This document shows positions 1-7,531 of a DNA stretch of 64,000 bases, piece after piece (position 1 is the stretch's first letter; each line of letters begins with the position of its first letter). The DNA comes from Datisca glomerata (Eukaryota > Streptophyta > Magnoliopsida > Cucurbitales > Datiscaceae), in assembly GCA_003255025.1 (NCBI GenBank), contig QANY01005068.1, positions 41,548 to 105,547 of the forward strand. The letters are read 5' to 3'. Under the pieces are notes generated by a model. The model made no database searches. It was not told the DNA's origin and saw only the letters and a program-made list of their open reading frames with translations. The translations under genes and the position numbers were made by a program.

Positions 1-242
1 TAAAATATTATTAGATTAGGAGGAGCTAGTTCAAGAGGTTTCTAGTCCAATTAGCATGCCTCAAGGACCAATGACAAGGTCGCGGTCTAAGAAGCTTCAA
101 CAAGCTTTTAATCCACCATTTTCAAGGCTTAGTCAATTCAGCTAGTGAAGGTCTACAAGGACATCAAAGCTTTGGAAAAAGTGCAGCACGAGTCCAGTAC
201 AACTTGGTTCAAGTCAACGTTACAAATGGGTTGAATTAAGTA
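1..242 (+). mobile_element. Gyp1 (Ty3/Gypsy) 3' end of internal region, left arm
   Basis: This is the tail of a Ty3/Gypsy polyprotein and 3' untranslated region just upstream of an LTR. A segment near 69-110 encodes PMTRSRSKK, a motif common near the end of plant Gypsy polyproteins. The same sequence occurs in reverse at 34541-34785 and 29548-29760. The first ~20 bases correspond to an AT-rich insert seen whole at 34760-34877, so the inverted duplication continues past the left edge of the window. No intact reading frame remains. Confidence 0.75.
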
Positions 243-413
243 TGTAATGGGCCATTTTCGTGTTACCTCTTGGGCTGAACGAAATTTGACTTTATTTAGA
301 GTCCATTAGTTTTATTTAGCTTGATATAGTTTATTCTTAATTATTTTTTAAAATATAATTAGGTTAGTTTCCTATTCTTGAGTTTTATGATTTTAGGAAA
401 CCTTTGTAAAGGC

Positions 414-421
414 AATAAATA
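414..421 (+). promoter_or_regulatory. Degenerate TATA box of the Gyp1 LTR
   Basis: The sequence here is AATAAATA. The other two LTR copies have TATAAATA at the same place (34362-34369 minus, 38718-38725 plus). The left-arm LTR promoter therefore looks weakened by base changes. Promoter function is inferred from position and motif only. Confidence 0.5.
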
Positions 422-599
422 TGCCTTACTAGAATATTTCAAGGGGTCCAGAATTTTAATTTAAGAAAAACCAAAAGGTTGTTTTGCTTTTATCTTTGTG
501 TTCTTGAGTAGATTACATGCTTTAAGAAACATTCAAGTAGATTCATCACCTTCTTGTGGAGTGTTTCGAAACTGGAATTCAGAAACAAGTTTTCTTTAT

Positions 600-766
600 C
601 CTCAATTGTCAATATCACTATCCAACCTGGTCCTTCTCCCAAGCTCTCTAAATCAGCTTTGAAGAGGTTGAAAAAGAAGCGAACGGCTGAAGGCTTTTTC
701 TTATTGGCTGATCAAGTTACTCAGGCTCCCCCTGAGAATGGTGACTCTCTCCCCCCCTTTTTATGA
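600..766 (+). pseudogene. LINE-A ORF1 C-terminal remnant
   Basis: About 55 codons remain of the ORF1 C-terminus, a basic region (SALKRLKKKR) matching the end of ORF1 in LINE-C at 11171-11330. The DUF4283-like domain and zinc knuckle are missing through 5' truncation. The frame is open from an ATG at 554 in the flanking LTR, which would add about 15 LTR-encoded residues; this is probably fortuitous. Its TGA stop overlaps the ORF2 start as ATGA. Confidence 0.7.
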
Positions 767-3700
767 TTAATTTAGCTTCTTGGAATATAAGAGGGCTTAA
801 TGGCCTTCTAAAGCAAGCTGAAGTTAGAAAACTTTGTAAAGACTTTAAATTATCTTTTTGTGCTTTAGTTGAGACTAAGATCAAGTGTAATAATTTTGCT
901 GGACTTTCTAGATCTGTTTTTCCCAATTGGGCTACCTTTGCTAACCATTCTCCTACTAGCAAAGGTAGAATTGTTTTAGCTTGGGATCCCAAGATTTTGG
1001 ATGTTCTTCTAATTGATGCCTTTGATCAAGCTATATTTTGTAAGCTAACCATTCTCCATGAAAAGACAGATTTCTTTGTCTCTGTGGTGTATGCAGCCAA
1101 TGATGCTATCTCCAGGAAGCCTTTGTGGGAAAAACTTGGCTCTCATAAGACATTAAGTCAGGGGAAGCCTTGGCTAATTCTTGGTGACTTTAATGCTATT
1201 TTGAAGCCTATTGAGCATTGTGGTGGTGATTTCAAGTGGAATGATAGCTCAATTGACTTTGCTTCTTGTCTTGATCATTTGGAGGTTCTCGACCTCCCTT
1301 ATAGTGGCTGTCAATTCACCTGGTGGAATGGTCAAGTTGGTGAGGGTAGCAAGATGCGCAAGCTCGATAGAGCCCTGGTTAACGGTGATTGGGCTATGTT
1401 GTTTCCTGCTACTTCTTGCCATTTTCACACCCCGGGTATCTCTGATCACTCTCCTATTATTATTCAGCTTAGGGCTAACTCAGCAAGACCTAAGCCTTCT
1501 TTTAAGTTCTTTGATTTTTGGATGGATTTCGAAGGCTTCTGGGCTGTTCTTAAGGATGCGTGGGAGATTGAGGTGTTTGGGACAGCCATGTTTTGTCTCT
1601 ATAAGAAGCTTAAATCTGTTAAATTTGCTCTTAAGAAATTTAATGCCTCTTTTTGCTCAGATATTTCTAAAAGGGCTCTTATGGCTAGAGAAGCCCTCTC
1701 TAAAGTGCAAGCTGACCTTATTGCCTCTCCTAGTGTTGTCTCTCTTCAAGAGGAGGAGAAAATTAGATTAGCTGATTTCACTAAGCTCAGGAATGCAGAA
1801 GAAGATTTTCTGAGGCAAAAAAGCAGAGTTGATTGGCTTGCCTTGGGTGATCAGAATTCCTCTTTCTTTTTTCAGAAACTAAAGAAGAATAGAGTCAGAT
1901 CAAGAATTAATCAGTTGGTTAATGAGGAGGGTGACCTTATTACTGATGACCAGGCTATCAAAGATCAAATCCTTTCTTATTATAGGAATCTTCTTGGGAC
2001 TTCTCACATTGACCAGGAGGTGGATTGGAGTGTTCTCTCTCAGATTCTCCCTAATAAGCTCTCTCAAGCTCACTTAGCTATCCTCAACCACCCTTATACA
2101 GAGGAAGACGTTCACACAACTATCTTTAGTTTGGGGAGTAGTAAAGCCCCTGGTCCAGATGGCTTCTCTGCTGGTTTCTTCAAAAGATGTTGGCATGTTG
2201 TGGGCAAAGATGTTACTAAGGCTGTTTTGGAGTTTTTTAGCTCCCAATCTTTATTGAAACAGGTTAACTCTACTGCCATTACTCTTATTCCTAAGGTCCC
2301 CAATCCTTCAAAGGTTGGTGACTTTAGGCCTATATCTTGTTGTAATGTTGTTTACAAATGCATTTCTAAAATGCTTGCTGATAGACTTAAAAGAGTGCTC
2401 CCTGATCTTATTAGTAGCAACCAGACTGCTTTTGTGCCAGGGAGGAGAATCGCTGACAACATCCTCTTATCTCAAGAGCTGGTTAGAGGTTACCATAGGC
2501 CTTCTAATAGTCCCAGATGTGCTTTCAAGGTTGATATAAAAAAGGCTTATGATAGCTTGAATTGGGAGAGTATCGGGAGAATCTTTGACTGCTTGGGGTT
2601 TCCTGATCATTTCTCTAACTGTGTGATGGAGTGTATCTCCTCTCCTTCTTTCTCTATTGTGGTCAATGGGGAGTTGACTGGCTTCTTCTCTGGTGCTAAA
2701 GGGCTTAGACAGGGTGATCCTATCTCTCCCTATCTGTTTGTGTTGGTTATGGAGGTTCTTTCTGGTATTCTCAAGCATGCTTCTCATCAAGCGGACTTTG
2801 GCTATCACTGGAGGTGTAAGGAGCTTGGTATTGTTAACTTGTGCTTTGCTGATGATCTCTTTATCTTCTGTAAGGGTGATATTACTTCTGTTCATCTTAT
2901 TATGGAGAGCTTAAACTTGTTTGAGGCCATGTCTGGTCTTCAACCTAATCTACAAAAAAGTCAGATTTTCATGTCTGGGGTCCATCCTTCCACTTCTCAA
3001 GCAATTCTGGACTTGTGCAATTTCAGCATTGGGGAGCTACCTATGAGATACTTGGGGGTTCCTTTGATTTCCTCAAAGCTTAGAAAAACAGATTGTATCA
3101 CCCTAGTAGACCATATCACAGCTAGGGTGAAGTCTTGGGAGTCTAACTACCTTTCTTATGCTGGAAGATTACAGTTGGTTAAATCCGTGCTCTATGCTAT
3201 CTTTCAATACTGGGCTGGCTTATTTATTCTTCCCAAGAAAATCTTAAATATGATTAAGGTGGTTATTAGGAATTACTTGTGGAACGCTTCAGCTGTAAAG
3301 CATTCTGGTGCTAAAGTGGCTTGGAGTGACTTGTGCCTTGATAAGTCCCAAGGAGGTTTGGGCCTTAGAGATCTCTCTCTAGCTAATGAAGTGGCTGTGG
3401 CTAAGCATTTCTGGTTCCTGGTCTCTTTGGATAAAGCTTCCCTTTGGAAGGATTGGTGCAAGTTTTTCTTGATCAAGAAGAGCTCTATCTTCTTGGTTAA
3501 GCTTGCCACTAATCCTTCTTGGAGTTGGAGGAAAATTCTGAAAATCAGAGACAAGTTTGCTGGGTATTGCAAAGCTCTTGTGGGAAATGGGGAGCAGATC
3601 TCTCTTCTATTGGACCCTTGGCACCCTTTGGGGGCTCTTTCTCAAAGGTTTGGTCCTAGGATTTATTTTGGTACAGGTTGGGATTGGACTACCAAGGTCA

Positions 3701-4431
3701 GCTCAGTGATCCAGAATGCAGCTTGGAACTGGCCTATTTCTAGCTCCCATGAGCTTATCACTATTAGAGAGATCCATCTTCCCCCTCCTAAAGAGTCCTC
3801 TTTGGACTCTTGGATTTGGACTCTTTCTCCCTCTGGTCTTTTCTCTGTGGGGCACACTTATAGGAAACTGGCTCCAGCAAGTGAAAAAGTGAGATGGGCT
3901 CCTCTTATTTGGTTTAAGAAGCATATTCCCAGATATAGCTTTATTACTTGGCTTGCTGTTCTTAATAGGCTTGCAACTGCGGATAGATTGGCTGCTTGGA
4001 CCTCCTCTCCTGGGTTTTCCAATGTTAGTAGCTGTGTTCTTTGCTTGCATCCTTCAGAATCTTCTGAACACCTGTTTGCTTCTTGCCCTTATTCTAGCTT
4101 TATTTGGCAGAATTTGGTTGGTTTGTGTGGCTTGGTGTCTTCTCCTAGGAACTGGAATCAACTTATCTCCTGGCTCCTTGTGAAAGCTAGGAAAGGTTAC
4201 TTCTTGAGCCTTATGTTGAAGCTTATGTTCAGCTCGTTTGTCTATCATATCTGGAGAGAGAGAAATAATCGAGTCTTTGAGGGCAAAATGAGGGACAAGA
4301 AAGTGGTCTTGGCTTGCATTAGAAATGCCATTAAAGGTAGATTTTTGAGTCTTAAAGGGTTTTCTGTGACTGAAGATAACAAAACCATTCAGCTTGCCTG
4401 GGGATTGAATGCCTCTATTTTTGACAATTAA
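763..4431 (+). CDS. LINE ORF2: endonuclease-reverse transcriptase, 1,222 aa, intact
   Basis: This single open frame encodes the enzyme that nicks target DNA and reverse-transcribes the LINE RNA at the nick. Residues ~1-235 are an exonuclease/endonuclease/phosphatase domain, with WNIRGL at the start, ETK near 38, LGDFNA near 140 and SDHSPI near 227. Reverse transcriptase spans ~480-780: FRPIS near 518, DIKKAYDS near 589, GLRQGDPISP near 646, the FADD catalytic pair near 695 and YLGVPL near 762. Residues ~1026-1150 form a zf-RVT region with a CX2CX8HX4C cluster starting near 1090. There is no RNase H domain. The start is the ATG overlapping the ORF1 stop, which puts WNIRGL at the usual N-terminal position. 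Length and domain order are normal for plant L1 ORF2. All catalytic motifs I checked are present, so it may encode active enzyme, although this copy lacks most of ORF1. Confidence 0.93.
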   Translation: MINLASWNIRGLNGLLKQAEVRKLCKDFKLSFCALVETKIKCNNFAGLSRSVFPNWATFANHSPTSKGRIVLAWDPKILDVLLIDAFDQAIFCKLTILHEKTDFFVSVVYAANDAISRKPLWEKLGSHKTLSQGKPWLILGDFNAILKPIEHCGGDFKWNDSSIDFASCLDHLEVLDLPYSGCQFTWWNGQVGEGSKMRKLDRALVNGDWAMLFPATSCHFHTPGISDHSPIIIQLRANSARPKPSFKFFDFWMDFEGFWAVLKDAWEIEVFGTAMFCLYKKLKSVKFALKKFNASFCSDISKRALMAREALSKVQADLIASPSVVSLQEEEKIRLADFTKLRNAEEDFLRQKSRVDWLALGDQNSSFFFQKLKKNRVRSRINQLVNEEGDLITDDQAIKDQILSYYRNLLGTSHIDQEVDWSVLSQILPNKLSQAHLAILNHPYTEEDVHTTIFSLGSSKAPGPDGFSAGFFKRCWHVVGKDVTKAVLEFFSSQSLLKQVNSTAITLIPKVPNPSKVGDFRPISCCNVVYKCISKMLADRLKRVLPDLISSNQTAFVPGRRIADNILLSQELVRGYHRPSNSPRCAFKVDIKKAYDSLNWESIGRIFDCLGFPDHFSNCVMECISSPSFSIVVNGELTGFFSGAKGLRQGDPISPYLFVLVMEVLSGILKHASHQADFGYHWRCKELGIVNLCFADDLFIFCKGDITSVHLIMESLNLFEAMSGLQPNLQKSQIFMSGVHPSTSQAILDLCNFSIGELPMRYLGVPLISSKLRKTDCITLVDHITARVKSWESNYLSYAGRLQLVKSVLYAIFQYWAGLFILPKKILNMIKVVIRNYLWNASAVKHSGAKVAWSDLCLDKSQGGLGLRDLSLANEVAVAKHFWFLVSLDKASLWKDWCKFFLIKKSSIFLVKLATNPSWSWRKILKIRDKFAGYCKALVGNGEQISLLLDPWHPLGALSQRFGPRIYFGTGWDWTTKVSSVIQNAAWNWPISSSHELITIREIHLPPPKESSLDSWIWTLSPSGLFSVGHTYRKLAPASEKVRWAPLIWFKKHIPRYSFITWLAVLNRLATADRLAAWTSSPGFSNVSSCVLCLHPSESSEHLFASCPYSSFIWQNLVGLCGLVSSPRNWNQLISWLLVKARKGYFLSLMLKLMFSSFVYHIWRERNNRVFEGKMRDKKVVLACIRNAIKGRFLSLKGFSVTEDNKTIQLAWGLNASIFDN

Positions 4432-4538
4432 GCTTGGTTCTTCTGTTTCTTTAGGATGTTATCACTTGTAATCTTCTGTTAGTGTTTGGGTGCCTCCAGC
4501 TTGTGTGTTGGCTGGTTCCTTTTTATTTGTGTCTTTTT

Positions 4539-4553
4539 CCTGGGGTATGCCCC
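4539..4553 (+). other. Conserved LINE 3' UTR hairpin motif
   Basis: CCTGGGGTATGCCCC contains a GGGG/CCCC stem with a 4-base loop. The same element occurs near the 3' end of every LINE tail in the window: 6327-6340, 7412-7423 (minus), 18176-18189, 24248-24261 and 36677-36688 (minus). The loop varies (TATG or CATG) while the stem is kept, including in the divergent LINE-H. It may be the 3' RNA structure recognised by the ORF2 protein; that role is inference. Confidence 0.6.
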
Positions 4554-4760
4554 TTGTATATTTGTTTGTTTCTTCTTCGGTTTATACAATTTTTTATTTT
4601 ACCGAAAAAAAGTTCTTGATCATCTATCTAAAAAATCTGTTTTTCCAGCTTTTCTTAGGGGTTGTTGCCGAATTGATTATTTGGGTTGTCACGTTAATGC
4701 TTCGTGGGTTCCTATACATAATGGGGTTCTCAAGCTTATTCTTGAAGGTTCCGTATCATT

Positions 4761-4772
4761 TGGTATCAGAGC
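4761..4772 (+). other. Gyp1 primer-binding site (tRNA-iMet type), left arm
   Basis: TGGTATCAGAGC lies two bases after the LTR end. It is the standard plant sequence complementary to the 3' end of initiator methionine tRNA, which primes minus-strand synthesis. The same site is at 34019-34030 on the minus strand in the right arm. Confidence 0.85.
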
Positions 4773-4875
4773 TTTGGCTCTAGATCAGGTTTCATCTCTT
4801 TAAAATTGTGTTTCTTTAATTCTGATTTCTTGCACTTTTCTTGTTCTTTTGAATTCAATTTTGGGTTTTTAGTTG

Positions 4876-5048
4876 TACTTTCCTAAGTTCTTTACTTTCC
4901 TAACTTCACTAATTTCCTAAAATTAGTTACATTCCTAACTTCAATACTTTTCTAAAATTAGATACTTTCCTAAATTCTTTACTTTCCTAAAATTTGTTAG
5001 TTTCCTAAATTCGTTACTTTCCTAAATTCATTACTTTCCTAAATTTGT
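4876..5048 (+). repeat. 17-bp minisatellite in Gyp1 leader, left arm
   Basis: Imperfect tandem repeats of a unit like TTACTTTCCTAAATTCG lie between the primer-binding site and gag. The right arm has the same array at about 33465-33860, more than twice as long. The rest of the leader (4773-5230) is non-coding. Confidence 0.8.
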
Positions 5049-5232
5049 TTCCTGTTCAACTTGTTTTGAAAAGTTCAGTTTTGAAATTCTACACATTACA
5101 AGCTATTTGAATTGTTTTAAAAGTGTGATTCACCTAAGAACATGAAAGAATAAGCTAGAGTGATGTGAGGAAAACCATGAGTGAATTTTTTGTTTGTTTT
5201 TGAGTTAAACACGAGTGACCCCCATCTTTTGA

Positions 5233-5260
5233 GTGTAAACACGTGAGGGAGTGTTTACAC
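5233..5260 (+). repeat. Perfect 10-bp inverted repeat upstream of gag (Gyp1)
   Basis: GTGTAAACAC and GTGTTTACAC are exact reverse complements separated by the 8-base loop GTGAGGGA. The hairpin is conserved at 33288-33315 in the right arm. Gyp2 has the left stem and loop near 13532-13560, but its right stem is broken. The position just before gag suggests a leader RNA structure, possibly for packaging or translation; this is inference. Confidence 0.75.
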
Positions 5261-6060
5261 GTTTTAATCGAAATATAGAGGCCATGAGGGATGCATTAGA
5301 GCATATGGATACAAGGTTGCAGCCGGTTGAAAAAGCAACGCCAAATCACAACGAGAGGCGACAAGGGGGCAGAAACCGAATATCTCAAGTTGATGACTTG
5401 GAAGATGAATATTTTGATTATAATGAGGATGATGATGATACGACTGTTGGAAAAGTCATGCCTAGAGGAGGAAGAGAAGGCCGCGGTTTTGGTCGAGGTA
5501 GAGGGAGCATTGAAGAACCGATTAGGGGTGATGTGTTGGTTACAAGACACGCTCTTAACACCCAATTGAAGGAGGATTGTCATGAGGAGCAGCGAGAGAA
5601 TTTGTTCCATACAAGGTGTCATGTTAAAGGCAATGCATGTAGTGTGATTATCGATGATGGTGGGAGTTGCACTAATGTGATGAGTACAATCTTGATTAAG
5701 TGATTGGGGTTGTCTACTACACTACACCCATGACCATACAAGCTTAAGTGGCTTAATGATTATGGTGAGGTCAAGGTGAATAGGAAAATCTACTATCTCA
5801 TTTTCAATTGTTAAATATCATGATGAGGTGTTGTGTGATGTGGTTCCTATGAATGTTGGAGATATTTTTCTTGGTAGGCCGTGGTAATTTGATAGGAGAG
5901 CTATGCATGATGGGTACCTCAATAGGTATTCATTCACTAAGGATGGGTGGAAAACCATACTAACACTTCTTTCCTCAAAACAAGTGTATGAAGACCAATG
6001 TAAAATGGAAAGGATGAGAGTGGAGGCTGAAAAAAAAAGAGAGCAAGAAAAGTGCTTTAG
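5251..6060 (+). pseudogene. Gyp1 gag/protease remnant, left arm
   Basis: A 150-codon open frame (5251-5703) encodes an acidic, then Arg/Gly-rich gag N-terminus (DLEDEYFDYNEDDDD, then GRGFGRGRG). It passes directly into protease-like sequence with DGGSCTNV, the aspartic protease active-site region of plant Gypsy elements. The gag capsid core and zinc knuckle that normally lie between are missing. The right arm has the same junction, so the deletion predates the duplication. The frame stops at 5703. Degraded protease and linker sequence (DVVPMNVGDIFLGRPW near 5840-5885) runs to the LINE-B insertion. Confidence 0.75.
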
Positions 6061-6412
6061 AGAGTGAAAACAAAATGAGGGACAAGAAAGTGGTATTGGC
6101 TTGCATTAGAAATGTCATTAAAGGTAGATTTTTGAGTCTTAAAGGGTTTTCAGAGACTGAAGATAACAAAACCATTCAGCTTGCCTGGGGATTGAATGCC
6201 TCTATCTTTGACAATTAAGCTTGGTTCTTCTGTTTCTTTAGGATGTTATCACTTGTAATCTTCTGTTAGTGTTTGGGTGCCTCCAGCTTGTGTGTTGGCT
6301 GGTTCCTTTTTATTTGTGTCTTTTTCCTGGGGTATGCCCCTTGTATATTTGTTTGTTTCTTCTTCGGTTTATACAATTTTTTATTTTACCGAAAAAAAGA
6401 GTGAAAACAAAA
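6061..6412 (+). mobile_element. LINE-B, 3' fragment with perfect 15-bp target duplication
   Basis: This is a severely 5'-truncated LINE of about 322 bp (6076-6397). It contains the last ~48 codons of ORF2 (from MRDKKV), the 3' UTR with the hairpin, and the ACCGAAAAAAA terminus. AGAGTGAAAACAAAA flanks it at 6061-6075 and 6398-6412. The right arm at about 32490-32510 (minus) has a single copy of that sequence and no LINE, so the pre-insertion site is visible. The insertion postdates the arm duplication, or else the arms have exchanged sequence since. Confidence 0.93.
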
Positions 6413-6589
6413 AGAGTGAAAAGAAAGAGGGAAAAGAAAAAGGAGAGAAAAGTGCAAAGAATGTGAGTTTAGTAGCCAAGGCAAGTTAGGTTAGACATGC
6501 ATTGTACTCCAATTGGCCTATATTTGTACTCTTGTACAAAGGGGCTTATTTTGTAACTAATGAACTAAACCCCTATTTGCCTAGTGTGT
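6413..6589 (+). mobile_element. Gyp1 linker between protease and RT, left arm
   Basis: This stretch carries a Lys/Glu-rich low-complexity coding remnant (about 6413-6470) and the lead-in to reverse transcriptase. It resumes directly after LINE-B and matches 32400-32490 in the right arm. Confidence 0.65.
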
Positions 6590-7351
6590 TTGTTGATATT
6601 TTGCAGGAATTTGAAGACATGTTTCCTGAGGAGATGCCTAGTGGTTTACCACCAATTAGAGGCATATAACATCAAATTGACTTCATTCCTGGAGCTGGCA
6701 TACCCAATAGGCCAGCATATAGAACAAATCCAAGTGAGACAAAGGAGATCCAAAAACAAGTTGAGGGAGAGTCTAAGTCCTTGCTCGGTTCCTGTTATTC
6801 TTGTGCCAAAAAAGGATAGAACATGGAGGATGTGTGTGGACTGTCGAGCCATCAATAAAATGACTGTAATATAGTCACCCTATTCCTCGGTTAGATGACA
6901 TGCTTGATGAATTATATGGTTCTTGTTTGTTCACTAAGCTAGACTTGAAATCTGGTTATTATCAAATTCCAATGAATGTTGGAGATGAATGGAAAATAGC
7001 ATTTAAGACAAAGTATGTGTTGTATTAGTGGCTTGTTATGCCATTTGGTCTTACCAATGCACCTAGCACATTCATGAGATTGATGAACCATGTGTTGCAT
7101 GAGTACTTGGGAAAGTTTGTTGTTGTTTACTTTGATGATATTCTCATTTACTCTAAGTGCTTAGATGATCATATCATGCATGTGCCTCAAGTACTAGAAA
7201 TACTTCGGCAAGAAAAGTTGTATGCTAACCTTAAGAAGTGTAGTTTTTGAATGGAAAAGGTTAATTTTCTTGGTTTTGTAGTGTCTAGTCAAGGTATTGA
7301 GGTTGATGAAGACAAGGTAAGAGCCATTAAGGAATGGCCAAGACCTAAGAA
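6590..7351 (+). pseudogene. Gyp1 reverse transcriptase, broken, left arm
   Basis: Ty3/Gypsy RT pieces appear in order: [16 protein letters not shown] near 6605, [20 protein letters not shown] near 6790-6845, [17 protein letters not shown] near 7038, and the catalytic YFDDILIYS near 7128. There are in-frame stops, frameshifts, and a deletion near 6760 that removes ~24 bases present in the right arm. The YFDD catalytic site survives here but is lost in the right arm, so the arms carry complementary damage. LINE-C interrupts the gene at 7352. RNase H and integrase are absent from this arm. Confidence 0.85.
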
Positions 7352-7531
7352 TTTTTTTTTCTGTAAATTAAAAAATTGTATAAACCGAAGAAGAAACATA
7401 CAAATATACAAGGGGCATGCCCCAGGAAAAAGAAACAAAAAAAGGAACCAGCCAACACACAAGCTGGAGGCACCCAAACACTAACAGAAGATTACAAGAG
7501 ATAACAGCCTAAAGAAATAGAAGAACCAAGC

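Larger units (their letters stand above)
600..4611 (+). mobile_element. LINE-A, L1-type retrotransposon, 5' truncated, intact ORF2
   Basis: This is a non-LTR retrotransposon of about 4.0 kb, truncated inside the end of ORF1 and keeping a complete ORF2 and 3' UTR. Its 3' end is TTTACCG plus a short A run, as in the other LINE copies here. It lies inside the Gyp1 LTR in the same orientation. Against the empty right-arm LTR, LTR sequence stops at CTTTAT (ending 599) and resumes at AGTTCTTG (from about 4611). About 3 bases of target are missing and no target-site duplication is visible. The intact ORF2 suggests recent insertion. Confidence 0.9.
243..4758 (+). mobile_element. Gyp1 LTR, split by LINE-A
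   Basis: Without the LINE (600-4611) this LTR is about 505 bp. It begins TGTAATGGG and ends just before a primer-binding site. The right-arm copy (34033-34540, minus) is 508 bp and uninterrupted, so it defines both ends and the LINE insertion point. Gyp1 internal 3' sequence lies upstream and Gyp1 internal 5' sequence downstream, so this one LTR joins two elements (internal-LTR-internal), as expected from recombination between tandem copies. The exact 5' boundary is inferred from the TG start. Confidence 0.75.

Noticed and set aside
1211..1771. A 186-codon Leu-rich frame (also at 10730-10170)
   Set aside because: It overlaps the LINE ORF2 endonuclease region in another frame and recurs only because the LINE recurs.
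580..4630. A target-site duplication around LINE-A
   Set aside because: Comparison with the uninterrupted LTR shows no repeated bases at the junctions, only a small loss.
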